Assembly (NCBI GenBank): GCA_023910675.1
Contig: JAAVWC010000007.1
Coordinates: forward strand, 88,591-152,590
Length of the DNA stretch: 64,000 nt
Direction of reading: 5' to 3'
DNA from: Gemmatimonas sp.
GTDB lineage: Bacteria > Gemmatimonadota > Gemmatimonadetes > Gemmatimonadales > Gemmatimonadaceae
A program made the translations under genes and the position numbers. The notes under the pieces are model-generated. The model had not been told where the DNA came from. It saw only the letters and a list, made by a program, of their open reading frames with translations, and ran no database searches. Below, one piece after another: positions 54,692 through 63,627 of the stretch (its first letter is position 1; every line of letters begins with the position of its first letter).

Positions 54692-55240
54692 ATGGCCACC
54701 AAACAGGAACGCATCGCGCTGTCATTTCTCGCCGGGCTCGCCCTCACCGCGGTCGCGGTGCGCGCCGTTGGGGTGCAGCGGTTCGAGGCCGAGGTGGCCC
54801 AGGCCACCGGAACGGCCGCGCCGGTCGGGGTGGCCGATCGCGCACTGGCCGCCCAAATCGCCGCCGTCGATTCCGCGCGCAGGAATCCCAAAAAGCGGAA
54901 GGCCAAAGGGACTCCCCGGTCGTCAAGTCGAAAGGGACGATCGCCGACACTCACACAAGACGTGGCGCCGACGCCTCCCCTCCGCGTGGACGTGAACGCT
55001 GCGACCGCGCAGGAGCTCGAGCAGCTCCCCCGCGTCGGCCCCGCGCTCGCCAAGCGCATCGTGGAGTGGCGTGACCGTCACGGCCCCTTCAGCAGCCCCG
55101 ACGACCTCCGTCACGTACGCGGCATCGGTCCGTCCACCGTTCGGTTGCTGGACTCGCTGGTGACGTTTTCAGGGCGGCACCGTCCAGTACACAGTGAGGG
55201 AGCCCCCTCGCTGGCATATCACCCCAAGCCCGTGTTCTGA
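54692..55240 (+). CDS. comEA: ComEA-like helix-hairpin-helix DNA-binding protein
   Basis: A membrane-anchored protein that binds incoming double-stranded DNA during natural transformation. 182 residues. The N-terminal anchor helix is ALSFLAGLALTAVAVRAVGV (about 9-28). A basic linker rich in Lys/Arg/Ser follows (about 65-90), then the ComEA domain: VDVNAATAQELEQLPRVGPA and LAKRIVEWRDRHGPFSSPDD, then RHVRGIGPSTVRLLDSLV. It carries two GxG hairpins (PRVGPALA, VRGIGPST). It stands directly before pilB-pilT-pilC, which fits a DNA-uptake pilus. ComEC is not in the window. Confidence 0.88.
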   Translation: MATKQERIALSFLAGLALTAVAVRAVGVQRFEAEVAQATGTAAPVGVADRALAAQIAAVDSARRNPKKRKAKGTPRSSSRKGRSPTLTQDVAPTPPLRVDVNAATAQELEQLPRVGPALAKRIVEWRDRHGPFSSPDDLRHVRGIGPSTVRLLDSLVTFSGRHRPVHSEGAPSLAYHPKPVF

Positions 55241-55255
55241 CGGAAATCAGGTCCT

Positions 55256-57097
55256 ATGGCTGCTCCCGCTGCTCCGCTGTCCGGTCGCGCTGTTGAGCGC
55301 ATCGGCGACCTTCTGCTGAAAGAAGGGTTGCTGACCAAAGAAACGCTCGCGAAGGCACTCCAGGAGCTGGCCAATAACCCCGGTCAGCGCCTCGGGCTGA
55401 CCGTCGTCAAAATGGGTCTCGTTCCCGAGACCGACGTCGTGCGTATGCTCGCACGCCAATTCCGCATGCCCGCCGTCGACCTGTCTCGCTTCGAGGTGGA
55501 TACCCGCCTCCTCAAGCTCATCCCGGCGGAGCTGGCGTCCAAGCACACCGTGTTGCCCCTCAAGCGCGATGGGCGGCAGCTCACGGTCGCCATCGCCGAC
55601 CCGACGTCCATGTCGGTCGTCGACGATCTCAAGTTCATCACCCGCTACGACATCATCCCGGTCCTTGCCGGTGAGTACTCGATGCGTGCGGCTATTGAAA
55701 AGCACTACGAAGCCAATGAAATCCACATGCAGTCACTGCTGCAGGACATCGCAGCCCAAGACGAAGACGATGTGGAAATTCTCGAAAGTCAGGACGACAA
55801 CACCGAAAGTGCGATGGCCGCGCAGATGGACGAAGCGCCGGTCGTCAAACTCATCAATGCCATTCTCGTCGACGCCGTGAATAAGGGGGCCTCCGACATA
55901 CACTTCGAATGCTTCGAGCATGAATTGCGCGTGCGCTACCGTATTGACGGGGCGCTCGCTGAAGTGATGAAGCCGCCCCTGAAAATGCGTGCGGCGCTCA
56001 TTTCGCGTTTCAAGATCATGGCGTCACTCAACATCGCCGAACGCCGCGTGCCGCAGGACGGTCGTATCAAGCTGAAAGTCGGCAAGAAGGTCATCGACTT
56101 CCGCGTGAGCACCCTCCCCACGCTCTTCGGCGAAAAGGTCGTGCTCCGAATTCTCGACAAGGGCAACCTCACGCTCGACCTCGAGAAGTTCGGTATCGAG
56201 CCGCGCGCCGAACGAGAGCTCATGGAGGCCATTTCGAACCCGTACGGCATGGTGCTCGTTACTGGCCCCACGGGCTCGGGAAAGACCACCACGCTCTACT
56301 CGGCGCTTTCCAAGATCAACACCGGCGATACCAACATCATGACCGCCGAAGATCCCGTGGAGTACAACCTCTACGGCATCAATCAGGTGTTGGTGCGCAC
56401 CGAAATCGGCATGACCTTCGCCGCCGCGCTCAAAGCCTTCCTCCGGCAAGATCCCAACGTCATCATGCTCGGCGAAATCCGAGACCTTGAGACCGGCGGC
56501 ATTGCCATCAAGGCCGCGCTCACGGGGCACATGGTGCTCAGTACGCTGCACACCAACTCGGCCCCGGAAACGATTGTCCGATTGCTGGACATGGGGCTCG
56601 AGCCGTTCAACGTGGCGTCGGCGCTCAACCTCATTCTGGCGCAACGTCTCGTTCGCCGCATTTGCAGCAAGTGCAAGGTGAAGTACGTGCCAGATATCGC
56701 GGAACTTGCCGGTGCCAAGGTCAAGCCCAATACCACGCTGCGCTCGCTCCGCTTTACCACAGAAGCGCTCGACAACGCCCGCGCGCGCGCGACGCCGGAC
56801 GCGGTGCCGTTCCTCTCCAAGCTCACGCTCGACACCACCATCGAGGAGCTCCCCTTCTTCAAGGGACACGGCTGCGACGCCTGTGGCGGTACCGGGCTCA
56901 AGGGACGTCAGGGTCTCTACGAAGTCATGTTCATGACCCCGACGCTCAAGAAGCTCGTCATGCAGAACTCCGATGTGCAGGTCATCCGCGATTCGGCGAT
57001 CGACGAAGGCATGCTCAGTCTGCGCATGGACGGCTGGCTCAAGGTCCTCAAGGGGGTCACCACGCTCGACCAGGTCATTCGTGAAACGTCCGTGTAG
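55256..57097 (+). CDS. pilB: Type IV pilus assembly ATPase PilB (GspE family)
   Basis: Hexameric cytoplasmic motor that extends the pilus. 613 residues. The N-terminal GspE-N domain is present (ERIGDLLLKEGLLTKETLAK, RLLKLIPAELASKHTVLPLK). The ATPase core carries Walker A VTGPTGSGKTTTLYSALSKI (about residue 334-353), the Asp box AEDPVEYNLYGINQ, Walker B NVIMLGEIRDLET and His box LTGHMVLSTLHTNSAPETIV. The tetracysteine zinc motif of extension ATPases is complete: ICSKCKVKY and about 65 residues later HGCDACGGTGLKGR. It lies 15 bp after comEA. Confidence 0.96.
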   Translation: MAAPAAPLSGRAVERIGDLLLKEGLLTKETLAKALQELANNPGQRLGLTVVKMGLVPETDVVRMLARQFRMPAVDLSRFEVDTRLLKLIPAELASKHTVLPLKRDGRQLTVAIADPTSMSVVDDLKFITRYDIIPVLAGEYSMRAAIEKHYEANEIHMQSLLQDIAAQDEDDVEILESQDDNTESAMAAQMDEAPVVKLINAILVDAVNKGASDIHFECFEHELRVRYRIDGALAEVMKPPLKMRAALISRFKIMASLNIAERRVPQDGRIKLKVGKKVIDFRVSTLPTLFGEKVVLRILDKGNLTLDLEKFGIEPRAERELMEAISNPYGMVLVTGPTGSGKTTTLYSALSKINTGDTNIMTAEDPVEYNLYGINQVLVRTEIGMTFAAALKAFLRQDPNVIMLGEIRDLETGGIAIKAALTGHMVLSTLHTNSAPETIVRLLDMGLEPFNVASALNLILAQRLVRRICSKCKVKYVPDIAELAGAKVKPNTTLRSLRFTTEALDNARARATPDAVPFLSKLTLDTTIEELPFFKGHGCDACGGTGLKGRQGLYEVMFMTPTLKKLVMQNSDVQVIRDSAIDEGMLSLRMDGWLKVLKGVTTLDQVIRETSV

Positions 57098-57185
57098 GAA
57101 TCTGTAACACTGCCGTTTCCTGTCGCTCCCAGACTCGTCCAGCTTTCGGAATGCGAGTGCGTGCCACGCCATACCCTATGATCCC

Positions 57186-58364
57186 ATGACCGCTCCCGCG
57201 CAATCACCTGTCTCACTCCGCACGCTGCTCGACGAAATGATCGAGCGGGATGCGTCCGACCTGCACGTGACGGCCGGTGATCGCCCCAAGCTGCGGGTGG
57301 ACGGGGACATTGTGAACTCGTCGGTGGAGCATGTGCTCACGCCTCGCGATACCCTCCAGCTGGCGTACTCGGTGCTGACCGAGAACCAGAAAAAGCGCTT
57401 CGAAATGGAGGACGAGCTCGACTTCTCGTTCGGTATCGCGAACCTGTCGCGCTTTCGCGGTAATGTCTTCAAGCAGCGCGGCTGCGTGACGATGGTCATT
57501 CGTTGCATTCCGTTCCAGATCAAGACGTTCGCCGAGCTCCAGCTGCCAGCGGTGATCGCCAGCTTCGCCGAGCGTCCGCGTGGGCTGGTGCTGGTCACGG
57601 GCCCGACGGGCTCCGGCAAGAGCACCACACTCGCCGCCATGATCGACAAGATCAACACCGAGCGTCGCGGACATATCATCACGGTGGAAGACCCCATCGA
57701 GTTCATCCACCGTCATCGCAACTGCATCATCAACCAGCGCGAAGTGGGGGCCGACACCAAAAGTTTTGCGTCGGCGCTCAAGTACGCGTTGCGTGAAGAT
57801 CCCGATGTCATCCTCATCGGCGAAATGCGCGACCTGGAGACCATTCAGGCGTCCCTTACCATTGCAGAAACGGGTCACTTGGTGTTTGCCACGCTGCACA
57901 CCAACAGTGCGGCCGAAGCGATTAACCGTATCATCGACGTGTTTCCCAGCCATCAGCAGAGCCAGGTGCGGGCGCAACTCGCATTCGTGCTCGAGGGGAT
58001 CATCACGCAGGTGCTGCTCCCCAAGGTGTCGGGGCGTGGCCGCGCGATGGCGGCTGAAGTGCTCGTGGTGACGCCGGCCATCCGCGCGCTCGTGCGCGAC
58101 GACAAGGTGCACCAGATCTACTCGCTCATGCAGTCCGGCAAGAAGTTCGGCATGCAGACCATGAACGATGCGCTGTACCAGCTGTACGTGGCGCGTCAAG
58201 TTAGCGCCGACGAGTGCGTGCGTTCGTCGGGCGATCCCAACGAGTTCCTGCGCATGATCGGCAAGGGGCCCATGGATGACGGGCTCTCGGCGCCGGCGGC
58301 CGCCAACGGCTCGCAGAACAACCGCGCGACCGACCGCCCGCTGACTGGTGGCTTACGACGATAA
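57186..58364 (+). CDS. pilT: Type IV pilus retraction ATPase PilT
   Basis: Hexameric motor that depolymerises the pilus for twitching and DNA uptake. 392 residues. N-terminal PAS-like domain (LLDEMIERDASDLHVTAGDR, KLRVDGDIVN). Walker A LVLVTGPTGSGKSTTLAAMI (about residue 133-152), Asp box TVEDPIEFIHRHRNCIINQR, Walker B DVILIGEMRDLET, His box ETGHLVFATLHTNSAAEAIN. The zinc tetracysteine motif is absent, as in PilT. A region with GKKFGMQTMNDALYQLYVAR near the C-terminus matches the PilT-specific end. TACCCT lies eight bases before the ATG. Confidence 0.96.
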   Translation: MTAPAQSPVSLRTLLDEMIERDASDLHVTAGDRPKLRVDGDIVNSSVEHVLTPRDTLQLAYSVLTENQKKRFEMEDELDFSFGIANLSRFRGNVFKQRGCVTMVIRCIPFQIKTFAELQLPAVIASFAERPRGLVLVTGPTGSGKSTTLAAMIDKINTERRGHIITVEDPIEFIHRHRNCIINQREVGADTKSFASALKYALREDPDVILIGEMRDLETIQASLTIAETGHLVFATLHTNSAAEAINRIIDVFPSHQQSQVRAQLAFVLEGIITQVLLPKVSGRGRAMAAEVLVVTPAIRALVRDDKVHQIYSLMQSGKKFGMQTMNDALYQLYVARQVSADECVRSSGDPNEFLRMIGKGPMDDGLSAPAAANGSQNNRATDRPLTGGLRR

Positions 58365-58446
58365 GGTCGTAACGCTGATGCTGTAGCCGTTCCGCTCTAC
58401 TGCTGTTCCTGCCGTCTGCACTCTGCCTCCTGCTTCCTGGTCAATC

Positions 58447-59643
58447 ATGCCTACGTTCACCTATACCGCGCGCACGCAGAACGGCGATCTCAAGAACGCC
58501 ACCATCGACGCGCCGAGCCGCGACGATGCCGTGGCGCAGCTGCGCCGTCAGCGGCTCACCATCCTCAAGGTGGACGAGTCGAAGGCCACGCCGACGAAGA
58601 CCGGCGGGTCGGTCGGCATGCGCGACATCGTGATTTTCACGCGACAGTTCTCCACCATGATCAACGCCGGCCTGCCGCTCGTGCAGGCGCTCGACATTCT
58701 GGCGCGTCAGTCGGAGAACAAGCACCTCGCGGCGGTCGTGCGTCAGGTGGTGTTCGACGTGGAGTCGGGCAATACGGTGGCCGACGCCATGCGCAAGCAT
58801 CCCAAGGCATTCTCCGATCTGTACACCAACATGGTGGCGGCCGGCGAGGCGGGCGGTATTCTCGATACCATCCTGAATCGCCTCGCGATCTTCATGGAAA
58901 AGAACGACGCGCTCGTCCGCAAGGTGAAGGGCGCGATGATCTATCCCACCGTCATCATGTGCGTGGCCGGCTTGTGCGTGATCATTCTCTTGTGGAAGGT
59001 GATTCCGGTATTCGCGAGCATGTTCGGCAGCGTGGGCATGGAGCTGCCGCTCCCCACGCAGATCGTCATCGGACTTTCCGGGTTCCTCAATGCGTACTGG
59101 TGGGCGCTGATCATCGGCGCCGTGGGCTCGGCGTTCTTCATCAAGCAGTATTACGCCACCAGCAACGGGCAGCTCATGATCGACAAGCTGCTGCTCAAGG
59201 TGCCGGTGTTGGGCGACGTGCTCCGCAAGTCGGCCGTGTCTCGCTTCACCCGTACGCTGGGTACGCTCATCTCGTCGGGTGTGAGCATTCTTGATGGTCT
59301 CGAAATCACGGCCCGCACGTCGGGTAATCGCGTGGTGCAGGACGCCATCATGCAGAGCCGGGCGAGCATCGCCGGCGGCGATACGATTGCCGGCCCGCTG
59401 CAGAAGAGCGAAGTGTTCCCGCCCATGGTGATCAGCATGATCGCCGTCGGCGAACAGACTGGTGGACTGGACGAAATGCTCACCAAGATCGCCGACTTCT
59501 ACGATGACGAAGTCGACGCGGCCGTGAGCGCGTTGCTCAGCCTGCTCGAGCCCATCATGATCGTCTTCCTCGGCGTGGTGGTGGGCGGTATGATCGTCGC
59601 GATGTACCTGCCGATCTTCGACATGGTGAACGCGGTGCGGTAA
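58447..59643 (+). CDS. pilC: Type IV pilus inner-membrane platform protein PilC (GspF family)
   Basis: Anchors the PilB and PilT motors in the membrane. 398 residues with the usual start MPTFTYTARTQNGDLKNATI. Two T2SSF domains: one around DIVIFTRQFSTMINAGLPLV with ESGNTVADAMRKHPKAFSDL and MVAAGEAGGILDTILNRL, and one around SRFTRTLGTLISSGVSILDG with MISMIAVGEQTGGLDEMLTK. Helices are VIMCVAGLCVIILLWKVIPV, WWALIIGAVGSAFFIKQYYA and the C-terminal LEPIMIVFLGVVVGGMIVAM. It ends with LPIFDMVNAVR. It is followed by a strong terminator. Confidence 0.96.
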   Translation: MPTFTYTARTQNGDLKNATIDAPSRDDAVAQLRRQRLTILKVDESKATPTKTGGSVGMRDIVIFTRQFSTMINAGLPLVQALDILARQSENKHLAAVVRQVVFDVESGNTVADAMRKHPKAFSDLYTNMVAAGEAGGILDTILNRLAIFMEKNDALVRKVKGAMIYPTVIMCVAGLCVIILLWKVIPVFASMFGSVGMELPLPTQIVIGLSGFLNAYWWALIIGAVGSAFFIKQYYATSNGQLMIDKLLLKVPVLGDVLRKSAVSRFTRTLGTLISSGVSILDGLEITARTSGNRVVQDAIMQSRASIAGGDTIAGPLQKSEVFPPMVISMIAVGEQTGGLDEMLTKIADFYDDEVDAAVSALLSLLEPIMIVFLGVVVGGMIVAMYLPIFDMVNAVR

Positions 59644-59736
59644 GGCGGGTTTGTTGTGGGGGCTCATGTGGCGGCTCACGAGGTTTGGAGCGCCTGGGCG
59701 CCAGATATTTGGAGGAAAAGGCGCACGATAAATGGA

Positions 59737-59773
59737 GCGGGGCCGGTCGAGAGACCGGCCCCGCCTTTTTTTT
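59737..59773 (+). terminator. Rho-independent terminator after pilC
   Basis: A perfect 12-bp GC-rich stem (59737-59748 with 59753-59764), GAGA loop, is followed by CTTTTTTTT. It ends the comEA-pilB-pilT-pilC unit. The remaining 222 bp to 59995 are the upstream region of the next cassette; no clear promoter was recognised there. Confidence 0.92.
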
Positions 59774-59995
59774 GCAAGTTGCCGGCGGGGGTACTCGCGC
59801 GACGCGGAAAGGATTGTCAGACCACCCGAGCAGTCTTCTCTACGTTTAGCCGATCCCGCTTATCGAGCGCACAGTCTCTGCCGATGGACGGCGGCGCGGC
59901 GACCTAACTGTGTGGCGGGCGGGCGTACATCGGTGCATCTTCGGCTGGGCGTTCACTAACCCTTGACTCACTGTTCAACTAATTGGGTTTACTTG

Positions 59996-62122
59996 ATGGC
60001 AGATGATGAACAGGAAGTCCCTGACGCATTGGGTTCAGGTGAAAAGAATCCAGACTTCCCGCTTGGGCTATTGGACTGGGCTGGGCACCGTAAGGGTGGC
60101 GTCCGCCGAATGTTCGCTTCTGTGGACGGGAGACCCTCCGGGCGCCTGATCAGGACCCCGTTGCTGGCGCGTCTGGGCGACTGGGCAAGACACATCGCTG
60201 CGGGGCGACCGGGGACTCCCCGTGTTGTGCTGCTTGTGGGCGGACCTGGTAACGGAAAGACGGAGGCGGTCGAAGAGGCGATCCGTGAGCTGGAAGACTC
60301 TCTCGCGATAGACGGACAGATTAGCGGACTGTTGGCGCCAGTTTTTAATCCGGTGGACGGGTCGACTGTTCCTAGGAGCGTGAGTGTTGACCTGACGAAG
60401 CTCGGCGTCGCGCGTGAATTGGAACTGACCTTGGTGCAGGATGCCTCGGTCGGAGAGGCGACGGGAGAGACGGCGGCGCAGTGCCTTGTAGCGGACCTTG
60501 TTCACGCGAATTCCGCGGGGAGCGGAAGCATTTATCTGGCATGCGTGAACCGAGGCATCCTCGATGATGCGTTGATCTGGGCCCAGACCTCAGGCAGTCC
60601 CGCCATGAAGCTGATCTCAGCAATTGTAGGAGCTCTGGCTTCGAGAGTCGGTGCTCCGTCCTGCTGGCCCCTTATCGGGTTCTCTGAAGTCGCGATCTGG
60701 CCGATGGATGTGGAATCGCTTTTTCTCACTGACGTTGACAGCGGAAGTGAGAGTCCCGCCCAGCAAGCGGTCACGCTCGCGACGGACGCCCGTCGGTGGC
60801 CGGACTACGGCAGCTGCCCAGCAGGAGACCGGTGCCCATTTTGCTTGAGTCGGCATCTGCTGGGACGCGACGCAAATCGCGCGGCATTCCTCTGGGTCCT
60901 CCGCGGCTACGAGCTCGCAACCGGCAAGCGCTGGAGCTTCCGCGACTTGCTGTCGCTGCTCTCGTACCTCCTCGCCGGCTCGCCACCCGAGGGAATGTCA
61001 AAGTCGACCGGACCGTGTGACTGGGCAGCCAGCCTCGCTTCCGGCGAGCTCGGAACTGGAGTCAAAGGCGAGTCGAGGCGACTGGTGGCACCGTTTCTTC
61101 TGGTCGCATCACAGTATCAGCACGCGCTTTTCGGAGCGTGGCCGTCTCTCGGCAGGCACGCGTTGCGGCGGGAGCTCCGCGAGGTGGGCTTGGAGCATGA
61201 GCCTACACTCCGTGGACTGGGGATCTTCCTGTCCGGCGCACAGTCCGTCTCCGTCCCACGCACGCTCCGCACGGAGCTCGCTGCGTTGAGTCTGGCGCTC
61301 GACCCGTCTAGTGCGGGTTCGGACCTCGATATAGACGTGAGCGGCAAGACGACGCTGAAGTTCCGTGAGATTGACGCGAGGTTCAGCCACTCCGTCCGGG
61401 ACGGGTTGGATATGATGCGCCGATACCAGTCCCTTTCGGTGAATGAGATCGCATTGCTCAAGAAGCTTGCAGACGCGGACGAACAGCTCGGCGCACCAGA
61501 GGTGCGGAACCGTAAGCCGACGACGGCTGCCGCTCTGCAGGTCCTCGTGCGTGACTTCAGTTGCCGGCTGGTCCGCCGGAGCTTGGGTGTGCGCAACGGA
61601 GTGGTAAAGGACCACAACTATATCGAGGGATTCACGCGTCTCGTAGGGAATGACGAGAAGCTCGCGTACGGTGCGGCTAAGGGTGTCGAAGAGATGCTCA
61701 ATAACAGGGACCGTTTCACCGTCACCTTGAACAACACGTTTGGCGAGCCGTCCCCTCCAGCTAACAAGCGCGTTGTGCTCGAGACATCGAAGCAAAAGGT
61801 GCGGCCCGCTAAGCCCGACACGCACGGGCGCCCGCGGTCCGACCTGCGCTTCCTCACCGTCGGTTCGCACACGTCCACGCAGCACGTGGCCTTGACCTAT
61901 GAGCTGTTCCGTTCGGTGCAGGAGATGCAGGCGGGCATGCTATCCGCATCGCTGCCGCGTCCGGTCGTGGCCGCGCTCGATGCGGCCCGTGCAAGGCTCG
62001 CGGGACGGATCGTCCGGAACCGCGACGCGCTGGATGGCGCGGAGATCGTGATTGGTAGCCGAAGCGAGCGTATCGTGATCGATGACAACCTGTTCATTGT
62101 GCGGTCGGAGCACGACGAATGA
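59996..62122 (+). CDS. P-loop ATPase with Cys cluster, DptF/DndF-like candidate
   Basis: 708 residues from ATG 59996 (MADDEQEVPDALGSG); a TTG at 59963 is less likely. Walker A is LLVGGPGNGKTEAVEEAIRE (P-loop residues 82-89). After a helical region comes SGSIYLACVNRGILDDALIW, a strand-Asn-xGxL pattern resembling the sensor region of DptF-type ATPases. A Cys cluster lies at CPAGDRCPFC (C-x5-C-x2-C, about residue 277-286), a position where DptF-like proteins also have Cys. The C-terminal half is mostly helical (FREIDARFSHSVRDGLDMMR, KHNYI-type loops). No nuclease or methylase motif is seen. The family call comes from remembered motif patterns and is uncertain. It overlaps the next gene by 4 bp. 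Confidence 0.5.
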   Translation: MADDEQEVPDALGSGEKNPDFPLGLLDWAGHRKGGVRRMFASVDGRPSGRLIRTPLLARLGDWARHIAAGRPGTPRVVLLVGGPGNGKTEAVEEAIRELEDSLAIDGQISGLLAPVFNPVDGSTVPRSVSVDLTKLGVARELELTLVQDASVGEATGETAAQCLVADLVHANSAGSGSIYLACVNRGILDDALIWAQTSGSPAMKLISAIVGALASRVGAPSCWPLIGFSEVAIWPMDVESLFLTDVDSGSESPAQQAVTLATDARRWPDYGSCPAGDRCPFCLSRHLLGRDANRAAFLWVLRGYELATGKRWSFRDLLSLLSYLLAGSPPEGMSKSTGPCDWAASLASGELGTGVKGESRRLVAPFLLVASQYQHALFGAWPSLGRHALRRELREVGLEHEPTLRGLGIFLSGAQSVSVPRTLRTELAALSLALDPSSAGSDLDIDVSGKTTLKFREIDARFSHSVRDGLDMMRRYQSLSVNEIALLKKLADADEQLGAPEVRNRKPTTAAALQVLVRDFSCRLVRRSLGVRNGVVKDHNYIEGFTRLVGNDEKLAYGAAKGVEEMLNNRDRFTVTLNNTFGEPSPPANKRVVLETSKQKVRPAKPDTHGRPRSDLRFLTVGSHTSTQHVALTYELFRSVQEMQAGMLSASLPRPVVAALDAARARLAGRIVRNRDALDGAEIVIGSRSERIVIDDNLFIVRSEHDE

Positions 62123-63627
62123 CACTAGCGGATTTTCAAGCTGCGCCGTGGAAGAAGTCCCACGCCGCGTACGACGGTGCAATCTTTGCGGTCGGGCGGT
62201 CACCGGAGTTCGCGACGGCGGAAGTCCTGCTCGCGTCCACGTACCGGTCCGCCGGCTTCGCCTCCCATAGGGAGAGTGAGGTGCCCGCGGCCGGTCGCGC
62301 GTTCGATAAGGCGTCGGCTAAACGACCGAGGCAGAGCTCGGGCCGGATCGGGGTTGAGACCTGGCGGACCGTGCTGCACGGGACCCTCCAGAGCCCGAAG
62401 CTGAAGCAGCAGTCCGCGAAAAGGTTCCTGCAGTTGAGTCCCGTGGTGCCTGACACGGCGCTCTACTCGGGCTCGGCGCGGCTCGCCGGACAGCCATGGA
62501 ATCCGGGACAGCTGGTCGCAGGCATCATCGGCATCGGTGCCGCAGACCATCCGCAGGCGCTCCAGCTGTGGTCCGATCTCTTCGATGGCCTCAGCGTCAC
62601 CGACTCGGATGACGTGTGGGCCCGATGGCTGCAGGCCGAGTTCGAGGCCAGACGTACTGTGAAGTGTGATTGGCAGCTAGCCCCGCTTGCCGAATCGTGT
62701 CACTTCACGACCGAGGAGCGCAGCGCGCTGGCGTATCCAGCGGAACAGTTCAACCGTGACCTTCGCGCCGTGCTGCAGGCCAAGGGGCTTATGACGAGGC
62801 GGCAATGGGTCAGCATCCTCGAGTCTGTCCTCCGTCTGGGGGCCGTAGCGCACATCCTTTGGGTGTGCGAGTCCCATGCGAGGCTTTGGAGCCTTATGAA
62901 AGAGGTGCTCGGAGGTGCGGAAGCTCCGGAACCCGTGGAGTGTGTCCAAAGGATTTTCAGCGGCCTCGGCCGGCCTCTCGTCTACGGCGCCCCTGCGCTG
63001 CCGATGATGCGCGAGATGGCTTCACATTACCTCCATGCTCGGCTGGGCATTAATCTCGTCCTTTGGCAGCTCGAGGACGCTGGGGTCCCAACCCGGTCGC
63101 TCAAGACGGGCCGCGCCGTGGCGGAGCTGTTGCGTACCGTGGCTGCCCGGCGGCGCACCCTCGCCGATGCGGGGACGATGGATCGCTTTGGGGAGCTCTG
63201 CGATCAGTACCCTCGTGAACTGAGCTGCAAGAAGGGCGTTGGAAACAACATGATCGAGTTCTGGCGCCACGCGCTTGGCCAACGGCAGACGGCGGATGAG
63301 ACTCTCCGGGGCTATGACCAAGGCTACCAGCTGCGCAAGAAGGCGGAATACGCCTCCGCTCCGTGGATCGTATCGCTGGGTCCCGTCGCGCTGCTGGCCT
63401 TCACCCATTGCTGCCTGCTCGAAGCCGCTAGTCCGCGGTCAGTTTCGCGGCTCTGTGAGCACCTTGGCCGCTATGGCGTCGACATCGACCGTGATGACAT
63501 CGCTGAGGGAGAGGTCGGCATGCAGTTGCGGATGCTGGGACTTGTACTCGACAGTCCGGATGCGGAGAGCGGCATGCTGCTGGTTCCCCCGTTCGAGATC
63601 GCCGCTGACGGCCAGAGGGCGTCATGA
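62119..63627 (+). CDS. Middle protein of putative defence cassette, unknown function (502 aa)
   Basis: No family was recognised with confidence. ATG 62119 overlaps the ATPase stop. 502 residues, soluble and mainly helical. Traceable segments are PWKKSHAAYDGAIFAVGRSP, EFATAEVLLASTYRSAGFAS, GRIGVETWRTVLHGTLQSPK and RQWVSILESVLRLGAVAHIL, with the C-terminal VALLAFTHCCLLEAASPRSV and RMLGLVLDSPDAESGMLLVP. The THCC and PDAESGM parts may matter, because similar endings occur in proteins placed between an ATPase and a HerA-like gene in DndFGH-type clusters (from memory). It overlaps the third gene by 4 bp. Confidence 0.5.
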   Translation: MTLADFQAAPWKKSHAAYDGAIFAVGRSPEFATAEVLLASTYRSAGFASHRESEVPAAGRAFDKASAKRPRQSSGRIGVETWRTVLHGTLQSPKLKQQSAKRFLQLSPVVPDTALYSGSARLAGQPWNPGQLVAGIIGIGAADHPQALQLWSDLFDGLSVTDSDDVWARWLQAEFEARRTVKCDWQLAPLAESCHFTTEERSALAYPAEQFNRDLRAVLQAKGLMTRRQWVSILESVLRLGAVAHILWVCESHARLWSLMKEVLGGAEAPEPVECVQRIFSGLGRPLVYGAPALPMMREMASHYLHARLGINLVLWQLEDAGVPTRSLKTGRAVAELLRTVAARRRTLADAGTMDRFGELCDQYPRELSCKKGVGNNMIEFWRHALGQRQTADETLRGYDQGYQLRKKAEYASAPWIVSLGPVALLAFTHCCLLEAASPRSVSRLCEHLGRYGVDIDRDDIAEGEVGMQLRMLGLVLDSPDAESGMLLVPPFEIAADGQRAS